This document shows positions 21,545 through 32,963 of a DNA stretch of 64,000 bases, one piece after another (the first letter of the stretch is position 1; each line of letters starts with the position of its first letter). The stretch lies in the NCBI GenBank assembly GCA_946122785.1, contig CAMGYJ010000002.1, positions 22,294,492-22,358,491 of the forward strand, in the 5' to 3' direction. The notes below the pieces were generated by a model that did not search any database, was not told the DNA's origin, and saw only the letters and a list, made by a program, of their open reading frames with translations. The DNA is from Linum tenue. Taxonomy: Eukaryota; Streptophyta; Magnoliopsida; Malpighiales; Linaceae. The position numbers were made by a program, and so were the translations under genes.

Positions 21545-22030
21545 GTGGGAGGAGGTGGATCGAGTTTAGGAGACTCGAACCACGGCATCGATTTTGTAGC
21601 CTTCGATCCGCGTCAAAAAGAGCTCGAGTGATGGTAGATCGAACGACCCAGATCGAGTTTTGAGAAATCGATCTACGGCAGAGCGAGTCTGACGTCATCG
21701 ATCCACGTCAAGTAGATAGATTCCCAAGCGCTCGGTCAACATGCATCGAGTTCCCCCCACTCGATCCGCGTCACCACTTCATCGCGGATGTGGCCATCAA
21801 ACGGTGGAGATCGATCCTCTGTACATCGATATAGGGTGGAGCGCTGCCTATGCCATCGATCCATGTCACCTAGTTCGAGTCCTCTGTACTCGATCCATGT
21901 AAATCAAGTTTAATAAACTCGATCCGCGTCGTCTTGTGCCAGCCAATCGTGGCTGTTTCGCTCGATGCACATGGATCGATCCCTTGGCAATCGATCTGGA
22001 ACTAGTTCGAGTTTATTAAAATCGAACCGG
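21545..22030. repeat. MULE right subterminal repeat region
   Basis: Contains at least six copies of TCGATCC[A/G][C/T]GT(C/A) plus many ATCGAGTTT/ACTCGAACC words. Comparable to the left subterminal region but richer in the CGCGTC variant. Confidence 0.6.
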
Positions 22031-22119
22031 TTCAAACTTTGGTAGTTTGGGAAATATTTATAAAAGTGATGTATTATGGGAATTACTTTTAATTTTTACT
22101 GTATTTAGGGAAATAATCC
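22010..22119 (-). repeat. MULE right terminal inverted repeat
   Basis: Reverse complement of the left terminus with mismatches; followed by the TATTACTTG duplication at 22120-22128. Confidence 0.85.
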
Positions 22120-22128
22120 TATTACTTG

Positions 22129-22900
22129 GCGGTGGTGGGGGATGATCCAGGGGTGGAATAGACTGACTTGAGACATGAGAACAATCATTCCTCTTCTTCT
22201 GCCAATTTTGCCACAACTGACAATCTTGGATTGACTTGGAGCAAGTACGTGGGGTTCTCGTTCCGTGCTTTCGAAGTATTCTAGAGGTGGTAGGACAACT
22301 TTTGGATAAGCTCTTGATGGCACGCCTTTCCCCTCCTTCTCTGGGCGCTACTGCCTACAACTTTAACCACCAACTATAGCGGAAGGCAATACCCCACCGG
22401 TGGAGAAGAAACGTTCTATATTTGAAACACTTACAGGGTTCGTGTGAGAGTGAGAGCCACGAACCCAGTCCCGTAACTTCTCGCCCGATTAGACCATCAA
22501 GTAGGGATACGAATTTTGTCCAATCGGCAACATAAGTATGTTTACTAAGAAGAATGTTGTAAGGAACCACATAGATGGAAGCATTGTAACTTTCAGACCC
22601 TGGACGTGCCCACGCGACGACAAGAAAAGTTGAATAGTGGTAGGTATTCATAGCCCAAACGCGACCAGAAACCTACTCGATTTTCATTTTTCTCAAACAT
22701 CCTTGAACGAAGAGGAGCCTTAGCATCGATGAATACCTTTGTCGTAATGAAGACCTCACTCTGGTCAGAGGGATCAACAATAAATCGATTTCACGGACAT
22801 CAGCTCCCCCATATAAGTGGGCCGTCGACCCAGATTCAAATAGCAGAGCTATGGATGACGAACCCAGGATTTTGGGATATGTGTGTCGGCCCAAAAATAA
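22129..22900 (-). other. Probable remainder of the LINE relic split by the MULE
   Basis: Directly continues the minus-strand LINE sequence of 14489-14980 when the MULE and one target copy are removed. The minus-strand frames are short and broken, and I could not recognise a clear domain, so the LINE label here rests on continuity with the RNase H fragment. Confidence 0.4.
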
Positions 22901-23500
22901 CTTAAAAATAAAAATGAAATAATTAAGTAATTAAATATAAAAATAAATATTTTATTCATAAAGTTCACCAATTTCATTATGTTTGCAGTGATCCAAGATG
23001 AATTTTCATATTCTACATTTTTTTAATTATATTTTGTACATTAGGTAGCAAATCAATTTTTTTTTATATAAATAACTAAAAAAAATATTCATAAATTGGT
23101 CACTCAACTGATACTAAATATCATTCTTGATTAAACACATATATGAACAATTCTCTCCCTAACATGATCATCAATCACAATGAATGAAGTGGCATAAGCC
23201 ACAGACAGCCTCGTGAACAAGTACCCCACCAAAACTGATTTGCTCTTGCACCTGACCTATATCAACATCCTCATCTGCAAATGATCAACATTCATAGGAT
23301 CCATACTCAACACCAACTGTCGAATTGACTTTCTTGAAAACCAGTTGAAGAACCACATTAGAGTGAGGGAAAGACAAAAAATAAAGACAGAACAAGAGTA
23401 ATCCACAAATGTATCATCGGCGGTAGAATATGTCAAAGAAATCCAATAATCCATCCATCTCACCAAAATTATTCGTAAATTATTATGCATGATGGACGAC
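22901..23500. other. AT-rich intergenic DNA
   Basis: No gene, element end or tandem array recognised. Confidence 0.4.
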
Positions 23501-23504
23501 GGAC

Positions 23505-23870
23505 CGTAATTGATGGGCCGTGGGCCCGTTACAAGACGAGCCACAGTCAAGACAGAAGAAGAACGAGACTCCACTCTGGCACTCTCTAAACACAAACAAA
23601 ACGGGGGCAAAATTGGAAACCCATCCTCTCCCCCTTCTCAGTCCTACCCAAAAACAAAACAGTGACAGTGTCACGTTCGTAAATAGCCCTTAAACCCCAG
23701 GGCATTTTCCCGGTCACCAAGATTTCTCTCTCTTTCTCTCACGTAGACAAACAAAAGATTTGTAGATATGTGAAGTGGTCCCCACGCAACCCATCCCAAT
23801 CTTTTCTTTCTCTCTCTTTTTTTCCCCCCTTCTTCTCACAGCAGCATTTGTCCTTTTCCCTTTTGTTTAG
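23505..23870 (+). promoter_or_regulatory. Probable promoter with paired TGGGCC (site II-like) motifs
   Basis: GATGGGCCGTGGGCCCG at about 23512-23528 holds two TGGGCC/GGGCCC motifs of the type found in plant housekeeping promoters, followed by a long CT-rich tract (TTTCTCTCTC, 23725-23830). This composition is typical of a plant core promoter and leader. The expected product is the leader exon spliced to the GDSL fragment. Confidence 0.45.
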
Positions 23871-25574
23871 CATTTGCTGCTGCCTGCTTGGTCGCTTCTT
23901 CTATTATTAATTCTCAGCTGTACCCTCTACTCCCACCTTTTCCCCTGCTGCTTCACGAACATTGAGACTGTAGAGAGAGATAGAGGACTGTGTTTGAGTG
24001 TGACCAAAAAAGGAAGACGAGGAAGGTGGAGAAGAAGAAGAAGGAAAGAAGCGGAGTGTGAGCTTTAGATCTGAAGCGTAACCACCTTCCCCCACTGTAA
24101 CCCTACCACAGAGGACGATCCGGGTAAGCAACGACTGCTGCTGCTTCTTCTTTCCAGACTTTCTTGCTTGTGGTACCCAATGTGGGTTTGCTTTGTTCAT
24201 TTTCTTGGGGTTTGGAGCTCGGGGGAGATCTGGGTTGGGCTCTGGAGCTCTGGGTCGAGGTTGACTTGGTGAAATGCAGTGGTTGTTATTGCTGTGGATG
24301 AAGAATTTCTGTGCATTTCAGTTTTGTGGGTTGTGGGTTGCTTGCTTGCTTGCTTTGATGGTACTCCCACTGCGGGGAAAGTGAATTGTGGCTTGTTTGT
24401 GATCTTGGGTGACTTGATCCCTCTGGTTTAGCTTGTACGATGGGTTCCGTTTTTTAATCAGACGTTGAGGAAAGAGTTGGAGTATTATGCAGAGTTCCAG
24501 GATAAGCTAAGGGGTTACCTTGGAAATGACAAGGCAAATGAGATTTTGAGAGAGGCACTGCATCTCATAAGCATAGGAACAAATGACTTCCTAGAGAACT
24601 ACTACATGTTACCAGGGAAATCATCCCAGTATACTGTCGTGGAGTACCAGAACATCCTTCTAGGGATCGCCAGAAATTTCATTACAGAGCTTCATCGACG
24701 AGGAGCTCAAAAGATTACTATAACTGGGCTTCCCCCGATGGGTTGCTTACCTCTCGAGAGAGCCACAAACATATTCTTCGGGAGTAACTGCAATGAAGAG
24801 TACAATAATGTGGCTAAGGACTTCAATGAAAAGTTGAGTGGAGCAGTAACAGACCTTAACAAGGATCTTCCCGGGATCCAACTGGTGCTTTCCAGTCCTT
24901 ATGAGATGGTAATGGAAATGATTGACAATCCCACTTCTTTCGGTGAGTTGTTAATCCCAACTACTTTAGCAGTTTGCATATCATAACATACATAGTTCAA
25001 ACTACTGACCCAAGGTCAGCTGCTGCTATAAGAGAAAATGTGTCTGTTCACAATTTCTTTGATATGATACCAATGTTGATAGATAAAATTTCACAATTAA
25101 CAAACTTAATAGCTTAGGTGAACTTTCCATTCTCATTTTGGTTTTTGACACTTGACCATAAGTTTCATTCTCATTTCAATTCAAATTCAAATTACTTGTT
25201 CGTTGCTGCTGGCCCATCTGCAAAATTTCCAATCATCTTAATACAATTGAAAATACTGGGAGAGGTAGCCGACCCTACAGTATGGTGAAGGCTTTTCTAC
25301 TGCTGTACTTAATTATTTGTTCTACAGTGCAGCTTGTATTACTTATCAGAAATAACTCTAACAAAGGTTATGAAATTCAGGATTCAAAAATGCAGCAATG
25401 GCATGTTGTGGCACTGGACTGTTCGAGATGGGTTACATGTGTAACAAAAGAAATCCTTTTACTTGTTCAGATGCAAGAGAGTACATTTTCTGGGATTCCT
25501 TCCACCCAACAGAAAAAGCAAACCGGATCGTGGCTGATTATGTTGTCAAACATTTCCTAGCTGCATTCAAGTGA
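23871..25574 (+). pseudogene. 5'-truncated GDSL esterase/lipase joined to a foreign-looking leader exon
   Basis: Coding exons are 24462-24942 and 25381-25574 (acceptor AATCAG, donor CG|GTGAGT, acceptor TTCAG). They encode the SGNH-family block III IGTNDFLENYY, ITGLPPMGCLPLE and block V WDSFHPTEKAN with the catalytic Asp and His, ending in VKHFLAAFK. The exons that should carry the nucleophile block (GDSxxDxGNN) are absent: upstream lies a leader exon ending at donor GTAAGC (24124) and a 338-nt intron. The first in-frame ATG is at about 24604, after block III. A transcript could be made, but it could not encode a complete lipase. The leader resembles a 5' untranslated exon of an unrelated gene (inference from composition only). 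Confidence 0.65.
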
Positions 25575-25993
25575 TAGAAAAGACGCATGTGCTCAATATA
25601 TTTATTCAAGTACATTCAGACCATGATGCTTTGGCTTTCAATTTGAGAGGCCCATTTTGTGGCACATTATTAATGCTTAGACCGTCATCTATAATGAAAG
25701 CAATACCAGAAAGGAGTCACATTTACAGTACTTTGAACGAAGTTGGCAGTCAGCTAATCACTTTGTTTCTCCATCTCGTAACTATAATAACAATTTTACC
25801 AAACTGGTCTAGGGGAAGCTACATGTCCAGCAGACAAAGGATCAACAACACAAAATTTAAGAGTACATTGTGAAGATTGAAAACCCAAGAGGGCTTAACA
25901 TTTGGTTCCTACTGTCACATGCAAAATATAATTATGAAGTCTAAGTAGTGACGCTCTTAGAGGCAAAGTAAACATCCTAGTCTCAGTAGACAC

Positions 25994-26457
25994 TTACTTT
26001 GGCTCCTTAGGAAAATGCAGTTTGATCAGTGCAGGAAGTTCAGCTAGTTCAACCTGAGACCGCCCGAGAAGGATTCTTTTCAGCTTTTCATCACAATTGA
26101 CCACATTCTTGTTGTTGGAATCCTGGTAAACATGGTGGGAAGGAATGAGAACAAATGCGGAGGCCAACAAATAGCTTAAACACAGCTATCAAGGAAAACT
26201 ATGTCAAGACAAGCAAACAAAAATCTATATAGCTTGTAAAGTTGACACAACCTGGAGATTATTGGCTTTGATGTATGACCATACTCGTGTGAAGCATCCC
26301 AGGCGAGAAATTTGAGATTGACCCACGAAGTCTCGAAGTGTAGAAGGCAGGTTTACTAGATCAATTAAATTGGCAAGCTTTTTGGGGTTGTTTGCAACAA
26401 CCTTCTTGACCAGCTGTGGCAGCATTGTACTCTCAAACTCTCGTCTTTGATTTCCTT
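25994..26457 (-). CDS. Small SWIB/MDM2-domain protein (last two exons)
   Basis: Exons 26252-26457 and 25994-26122 (intron 26123-26251, donor GTTGTG, acceptor TTACCAG). From the ATG at 26423-26425 the product is about 100 residues: MLPQLVKKVVANNPKKLANL, then the SWIB domain LPSTLRDFVGQSQISRLGCF, VWSYIKANNLQ, NVVNCDEKLKRIL and LPALIKLHFPKEPK, stop TAA at 25994-25996. SWIB domains occur in chromatin-remodelling BAF60 subunits and, as single-domain proteins, in plant nuclei and organelles. The frame is open upstream of the ATG to the acceptor (QRREFEST), so a further 5' exon is likely, perhaps in 26740-26920, which looks like leader sequence on this strand. A LINE insertion begins at 27026, just upstream. 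Confidence 0.8.
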
Positions 26458-27009
26458 CTGCAAATCAGAGTTAAGGAAAACATCAAAATCCAAGTAACAT
26501 CCATCGCACGATGATACTCCGCCCCAGAGTTCCTCTGAGCATGTCAGTCCCCTTTACGAAAAAGTAAACCAGAAAACTGAGAACTCCTAAATGGAGGAGG
26601 TCCCAATCGAAATAATATTGCCATAAACCAGAAATGAAAGACTCTAAACCATCTTGAAGTTTCTGATAGTTGAACAGTGACAGGCCCTCACAGAGAAGTG
26701 AGGGCTAAAGAACATTATTTTGATGTCAAAAGTACAGAAAACTCACATGGGAATTCTGACAAACACCTTGTGTGCTTGAAAATCACTGCGAAGAATTACT
26801 ACCAGTTCGGACTCTGGAGGGATGGAGACTGGAGAGTCTTGGTAACCCTCGAGGAATTTCCGTGCGTTTCTATTCGGTGTTACTACGCGATCGCTCGCCG
26901 CCTGCGTTAGGTAATTTTTTTTCTTCACAATGATCTATTTTGTTTCTCATTTATTTTTAAAAAATACATATATTTAGATTTGAACCATGGTTATTTTCAT
27001 TTATGATTA
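26458..27009 (-). other. Upstream region and likely 5' exon of the SWIB gene
   Basis: Contains a moderately GC-rich stretch (26740-26925) with a possible splice donor CCAT|GTGAGT on the minus strand near 26747. No confident coding exon; it may be a 5' untranslated exon. Confidence 0.35.
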
Positions 27010-27025
27010 GAATCTTAATCAATCA
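27010..27025. repeat. LINE target site duplication (left)
   Basis: GAATCTTAATCAATCA; the right copy at 32948-32963 is GAATCTTAACCAATCA, 15 of 16 identical. Confidence 0.85.
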
Positions 27026-27097
27026 AGGGGGCAGCTCCGTAATTATCGGAGAGGCGATTTGTACCACGAACGCTTTGGTAGGGTTTGTTCGACCGGC

Positions 27098-28697
27098 ATG
27101 ACGGCGGGGGCCTCGCCGCCGCCTGATGGGGACCAAGGGGGCTCTACCCCGGCGGAGTCTATGACGGGACAACGCCGACCGCGTCCTCGTCCCCTAACCC
27201 TAAAGGGGATAGGGAGGCTCAACAAAGTAAGAAGCGGGTGAAACCAACGGTTCCGGAACCACAGAGCTTCAAAGACTCCGACGTGCATTTCGAAGATGCT
27301 AATCCGAGTCCAGTTAAGGAAAAGGGCAGCTACCATCGTGAGCAGCCGTCCCCGCAACATGCATGGGGATCAGGGGGGGTGCTGCCCGACGCCTGTTTGG
27401 AGATAGGCAGAGGCTGGATCCTTGGTATATCACAGACTCAGATTCCGATGACATAGCAGCTGGTATAAGGGAAGATGGCAGGGATGAAGGATTTGAAGCG
27501 GACGACGATCCGCTCTGCACTAGCATTCACTTCTCGGCAGCAGAAGAGCGACAATTTTGCAGGGAATGGCGTTCAGCGTTGGTCGTCAAGGCTCTAGGTC
27601 GGTCGGTGTCGTACACTGGCATCTCGAAACGGCTGAACGATCTGTGGGCTAAGGCGGGCGGAATCCAAGTCTCGTCGGTTAAGAATGGATATTACTTGGT
27701 TTGTTTCACGAGCGGGATTGACTACGAGCGTGCTCTAACGGGTGGACCATGGATGATGGGAGACAACTACCTCACGGTCCATATGTGGGATAAGCATTTC
27801 CGACCCTAGAACCATGAGATATCGTCTACACTAGTCTGGGCACGCCTGCTGGACATACCCATTCACTTCTTTCACAAGGAGGCGGTAATGAAGATTGGTT
27901 GCCGCATAGGGAAACCATTGCGAGTTGACCAAGCAACTGCTACAGGTGCTCGGCTAGACTATGCTCGGGTATGTGTGCAAGTGGACTTAACTAAACCGTT
28001 GCTGTCCCAATTCAAAATCCATGGGGTGACGTACTATATACAATACGAGGGGCTTGAGAAGATTTGCCTCAACTGTGGGAAGTATTTCGAGCGTTCGAAG
28101 TGCTATTGCACGTCTGCCCCTGATTCGATGGATACCGAGTCTCCCATACCGCAAGAGCCATCACAAGAGAAGGAACCAGAGAAGACATATGGGGAGTGGA
28201 TGATAGCTAAACGCAGACCCAAGACAATGTGAAAGGAGACGCTAGGCCAAGCATCCAAGGGGTCCACGAGAGCTAGTCAGGGAGATCAAACAAAGGGAGG
28301 CTCGCGGTTTACTATACTGGCCAACGAGGAGATACAAGTTAACATGGAAGAACCTATCGAGCAAAACAATGGACAAGACAGCTCAGGGCGCGGAAAGGCA
28401 CTTGGCAATCAGCACTTCAAGCGCTCTGGAAGTGACAAACTTAAAACCAAGGAGGTAGGAGAAAGCGAGCCTGTGCATGGGGTGTCGAAGCCCGTGAAGG
28501 CCATGCAAACTACGTCTCCGCAGCTGACTAGAACCGAAAGCACGACGGGAGAAGTGCCGAGTACCACGATAGTAAAACCTTCGGAAATTGCAACTACCTC
28601 AGCCACTCCAGCCGACCAAGTAGTTCCACTGTATGAAAATAACCAAACCCTTGCCTCAGCTGCATGGGGGCGTCCCCCGAATCTGGTGGAGCTGTAG
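27098..28697 (+). pseudogene. LINE ORF1: DUF4283 RNA-binding protein
   Basis: The frame begins MTAGASPPPDGD near 27098 and is broken by at least two frameshifts before the DUF4283 domain (EWRSALVVKALGRSVSYTGI; VCFTSGIDYERALTGGPWM), then a stop at 27807-27809, and resumes with DIPIHFFHKEAVMKIGCRIG. The zinc knuckle reads CLNCGKYFERSKCYC; relatives have CxxCGxxGHxxxxC, so the His is lost. The C-terminal part is low-complexity. ORF1 proteins bind LINE RNA in the ribonucleoprotein. Confidence 0.82.
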
Positions 28698-28816
28698 AGA
28701 GAAGGAAACCACCCTATACAACCTGAAGAAGAGATGACAACCGTGGGAGTACATTTGGAGGGGGTCACCCCGACCAACGTGACACAAAAGGGGGACTCAG
28801 ATATCCACCTCACCTA

Positions 28817-31800
28817 ATGGGACCGAGTATCTTTGCTTGGAATTGCAGGGGAGCTGGGAGTAGGAAGTTCATCCGGGTCTACAAGGAATATAAGCGGAGA
28901 TACAAACCTAACATAGTGATTATTGTGGAGCCTCGCATCAGTGGGGCAACCGCGCAGAACGTAATTAATGAGATGGGGTTCGATAAGCAGATAATAGTTG
29001 ATGCTTCGGGGTTCTCGGGGGGCATTTGGCTACTGTGGAATGAGGCGGAGTTCGCCATTAACAGGGTTGATAGTCATAGCCAATACATCCATGTGCGGGT
29101 GACAATGTCAGGGAGACCAGAGAATCAGTGGAAGCTCACGGCTGTGTATGCAAATCCGGCACCTATCCAACATCGTCAACTTTGGGAGGCGTTGAGACGG
29201 ATTGCCGAGGAGCAAGAGCTACCGTGGTTAATTGTTGGCGACTTTAATTTGATCCTCCACCCATCAGAAAAATTGGGAGGGGGAGCTCCTTTTGATGCTA
29301 GCCGGATTCGGGATTTTCAAGACTGTGTGAATGATGCGGGACTAGTGGATTTGCGTTTCAATGGGCCCTCGTATACTTGGTTCAGGAATGGGGTACGCGA
29401 AAGGCTTGATCGAGCCCTATCGAATAACAGCTGGCTGGCGACCTGTCCGGAAACCTCTGTGCGTCATCTACCCAGAATAAAATCCGACCATCGACCTCTC
29501 CTGGTGACTACGAACCTCTCTCCTCAACCAGGAGGGCCCCGACCCTTTCGTTTCCTAGCGGCTTGGCTGACACACGATGATTTCAAGAACATGCTCGGGG
29601 CAGCGTGGGCCAATGGGGACTCCTTCCTCCAGTCGGCCGAAGCCTTTGCTAGTGACGCAACTCGGTGGAATGCACATGTGCTCGGCCATATTTTGAGAAG
29701 GAAGGAAGCGCTTTTGAAACGAATAGAGAGGCTGGAGTACAGGGATGGTGTTTCGGCTTTGTCTGCTCAACTGGAGAGTGCGAGAGAAGAGCTTGAGATG
29801 GTTTTGTTTCAAGAGGAGCTTCTTTGGTGTCAAAAGTCTCGCCTAGAGTGGATCTCGTCCGGTGACAAAAACACTTCCTATTTCCACTCTAGGACCCTTG
29901 CGCGTAGAAAGAGAAACCGCATAGTAACCTTGTAGAACTCGGCAGGGGACTGGGTGGATGATGAATCGGAACTGCAGCAGCTGGCCAGGTCATTCTTTGA
30001 GTGGCTGTATACAGATGAGAATGAGACTGCCATCCCTCTTCCCCGTGATTTTCCCGTCTTGGATACCAGGGAATGGCAGGACCTTGCGAGGCAAGCGACT
30101 CCGGAAGATTTCCTTGCGGCAATCCGTTGAAAGCTCCAGGGAAGGATGGGTTGAACCCGCTCTTCTTTCAGCGTTGTTGGGAGACGATTGGCTCTTCATT
30201 AACAGACCTTCTTAAGAGGTGTTGGGACCAGCCGAGCCGTATTCGAGACATTAATGCCACCGTCCTGGTACTGATCCCAAAGGTGACGACTCCAACTGCG
30301 ATCGAGCAGTTCCGTCCCATCAGTCTGTGCAATGTGGCATATAAAGTTTTGACGAAGACCATCGCGGAGAAGCTAAAATCGTTGATGACCCAGCTCGTTC
30401 ACGACACCCAGACAAGTTTCGTCCCGGGCAGGCACATAACAGACAACAACTGCATCCTACAGGAAGTGGTGCACTCTATGCGGGCAAAGAAGGGAAGGAA
30501 GGGTTGGATGGTGCTCAAGATTGATCTGGCAAAGGCGTACGACCGGATCCGTTGGGAGTTTGTGCGCGATACCCTGGAGGCGGCAGGGGCCCCTGCGAAG
30601 CTGATTGAGGTGACTATGGCCTGTATCACATCAGCCACCATGCAAATTCAATGGAATGTGGGTCTAACCGATCCGTTCTCACCCTCGAGAGGCCTTAGAC
30701 AGGGATGCCCTCTTTCTCCCTATCTTTTTACACTCTGCATGGAGCGTTTGAGTCATCTTATTAACGATTCTGTAAGGGATGGGACTTGGCAACCTATCAA
30801 GTTGACCAGTGACGGGCCCACCCTTTCACACTTGTTTTTTGCAGATGACTTAATCTTGTTCGGGGAAGCGTCGACGGAGCAATCTCAGGCAATCCACCAG
30901 TGCTTCGAGCGGTTTGGGGCAGTCTCGGGGCAGCGAGTGAGCAAGCCGAAATCTCGAATCTTCTTCTCAAGCAATGTGACGTCAGACAGGAGAGCTGCCC
31001 TGAGCGCCGAACTAGAAATTCCGCAAACAGCGAATCTCGGTCGTTATTTGGGAGTACCGTCATTCACGATCGGGTGTTCAAGGCGACTTATATTGAGCTG
31101 GTAGGCAGGATTGACAGGAGGCTTGCAGGGTGGAAAGCGGAGACGATGAGTTTGGCAGCGCGCATTACGCTCGCACAGTCGGTTCTCTCCTCGCTTCCAT
31201 CGTACACCATGCAGACATCTTTTCTCCCAGCCAGTGTTCGGGAATATATTGACAAAAAGGTTAGAGCTTTCATCTGGGGGAGAACGGAGGGAGGAAGAAA
31301 GACCCACCTGGTGGATTGGGACACGGTCTGTAGGCCGAAAGATGAGGGAGGGCTGGGTATGCGATCGGCTACCAGAACAAATGAGGCATACATGATGAAG
31401 ATAGCCTGGAGAATCCTAACTAAACCGAACGAGCTGTGGGCACGGGTTATCTTTCATAAGCACATGCGTTTGACCGAGGACGGATGGACACCGCGCAGGA
31501 CAGGGAGAATATCCAATTTATGGCGGGGGGTTTTGCGAGTGTGGCATAAGATGGAGGAGGCGTCGGTGTGGAACGTCCGCAATGGACGCACAGCCAGGTT
31601 CTGGACGGACCGTTGGCTAAATGATGGTGAGCCGCTGATTTCCTACTCCCAAGCTGTTTCGGCGTCGGCAAGGGACATTCCCGTGGTGGATTTTGTCCTT
31701 AACGGTGAGTGGAATCGTGATTATATTAACCATGTCTTACCAGCTGATGTGGCTTCGCAGGTTTATCTCCATCCAGTACCGATGGAAGAAGAAGAGGACG

Positions 31801-32902
31801 TGCGCTGCTGGCGATTTTCCCCAGATGGAAGGTTCTCCTTCAAGACAGCCTATGAGATGACGGGGGAGGAAGAACAGGACCACCTACACCGACATCCCAA
31901 GTGGCGCACTACTTGGCGGATCCCGGCGATGCAGAGGATGAGAACGTTCATGTGGCTGGCCAACCACAATCGGCTAATCACCAACGCGGAACGGAAGCGG
32001 AGGCACCTCACGGAGAACGACGGATGTAAGACCTGCGGAGGAGGCCCTGAAACCACGATACATGTACTCCGGGATTGCCCATACGCAAGGGAAGTCTGGT
32101 GAGGGATGTTGCACGCCGAACCAGACCAAGATTTTTTTGAACCTAATCCCGAGCGCTGGATCTTCCACTATACTTCAGGCCGTGGTCACTCTATCGACAG
32201 CACGCTCTTCACGTGCATGTGCTGGCTACTGTGGAAAAACCGGAATAATTTTTGCTTTCAGGGTAAGCTGGACTCCTGGGCACAAATTCAGGCTAGCTCG
32301 ATGCGGATTCGGCAACAAATTATCACTGCCGCGGAGAAAGAACGAGAGGTGATCGGGGTTGGGGGGCTCCGATCGCCTGCGATGATTCAATGGCAACCAC
32401 CACCTCAGGGGTGGGCAAGTCTAAACACCGACGGGTCAGTGATACTTGCACCAGCAAGCACGGCGACCGGAGGCGTCGTTAGGAGGGACGATGGCCGGTT
32501 TATCACTGCGTTCTCCATGAACCTTTGGGGGGGGGGGGTTCTATCACAAGCGCCGAGCTAGCAGGGATTGTGCACGGGTTACAGCTTACCTGGGAGGCAG
32601 GAATTAGGAAGGTCATTCTACAGACGGACTCTACGACGGCTTTATCACTCATAGAGACAGCGACTCCTTCCCACTCTCACTTTACAGCAGTGGCGGAGAT
32701 CCAACGTTGGTTAAGTCGTGATTGGCAGGTTCAGATCCACCATGTCTTCAGAGAGGCGAACGTGGTTGCGGACCACTTAGCTAACTCGGGACACAGTTTG
32801 TCGGTGGGGCTTCATCGAGTTACAACACCTGATAGTTCCCTAGCGTACTGGCTGTACCATGATTGTTTGGGGGTTCAAACTCTCCGTTTCATTCCTGTAT
32901 AA
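28817..32902 (+). pseudogene. LINE ORF2: endonuclease, reverse transcriptase, RNase H
   Basis: Starts at ATG 28817 (MGPSIFAWNCRGAGS). Endonuclease motifs are VEPRISG, VGDFN and SDHRPLL. Reverse transcriptase has KAPGKDGL, QFRPISLCN, FVPGRHITDN, LRQGCPLSPYLF and the catalytic FFADDLILF (about 30834-30860). zf-RVT (CKTCGGGPETTIHVLRDCP) and RNase H (LNTDGSV; LQTDSTTALSLIE; HVFREANVVADHLAN) follow. Breaks: TAG at 29933-29935, a frameshift near 30130, another near 31065, TGA at 32100-32102, and a frameshift in the G-run at about 32527-32537 inside RNase H. The last frame ends at 32900-32902. Confidence 0.93.
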
Positions 32903-32947
32903 AGGTTGGGACGCCCTTTAAGCGTCCCGCGTTTCTACCAAAAAAAA

Positions 32948-32963
32948 GAATCTTAACCAATCA
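32948..32963. repeat. LINE target site duplication (right)
   Basis: GAATCTTAACCAATCA, one mismatch to 27010-27025. Confidence 0.85.

Larger units (their letters stand above)
14990..22119. mobile_element. Mutator-like element carrying transposase and plant mobile domain genes
   Basis: 7130 bp with terminal inverted repeats of about 110 bp: GAAAGAATTCCCAGAATATA on the left and GGATTATTTCCCTAAATACA in reverse on the right, both continuing with AGTAAAAATTAAA, then AATTCCCA, TTTATAAA, TTTCCCAAACTAC and further. The 9-bp duplication TATTACTTG flanks it and the target is a LINE relic. A transposase gene on the plus strand faces a plant-mobile-domain gene on the minus strand; their 3' ends are about 330 bp apart. 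Subterminal regions (15090-15650 and 21550-22030) are dense in TCGA-containing words. Confidence 0.93.
27026..32947 (+). mobile_element. L1-type LINE, near full length, inactive
   Basis: About 5.9 kb bounded by a 16-bp target duplication and ending in a short A-run (about 32939-32947). Two open regions in the order ORF1 (DUF4283 plus zinc knuckle) and ORF2 (AP endonuclease, reverse transcriptase, zf-RVT, RNase H) define an L1-type plant LINE with RNase H. Multiple frameshifts and stops show that it is dead. Confidence 0.93.

Noticed and set aside
22355..22894. Minus-strand host gene right of the MULE
   Set aside because: Frames are short and broken, and the sequence is continuous with a LINE relic once the MULE is removed.
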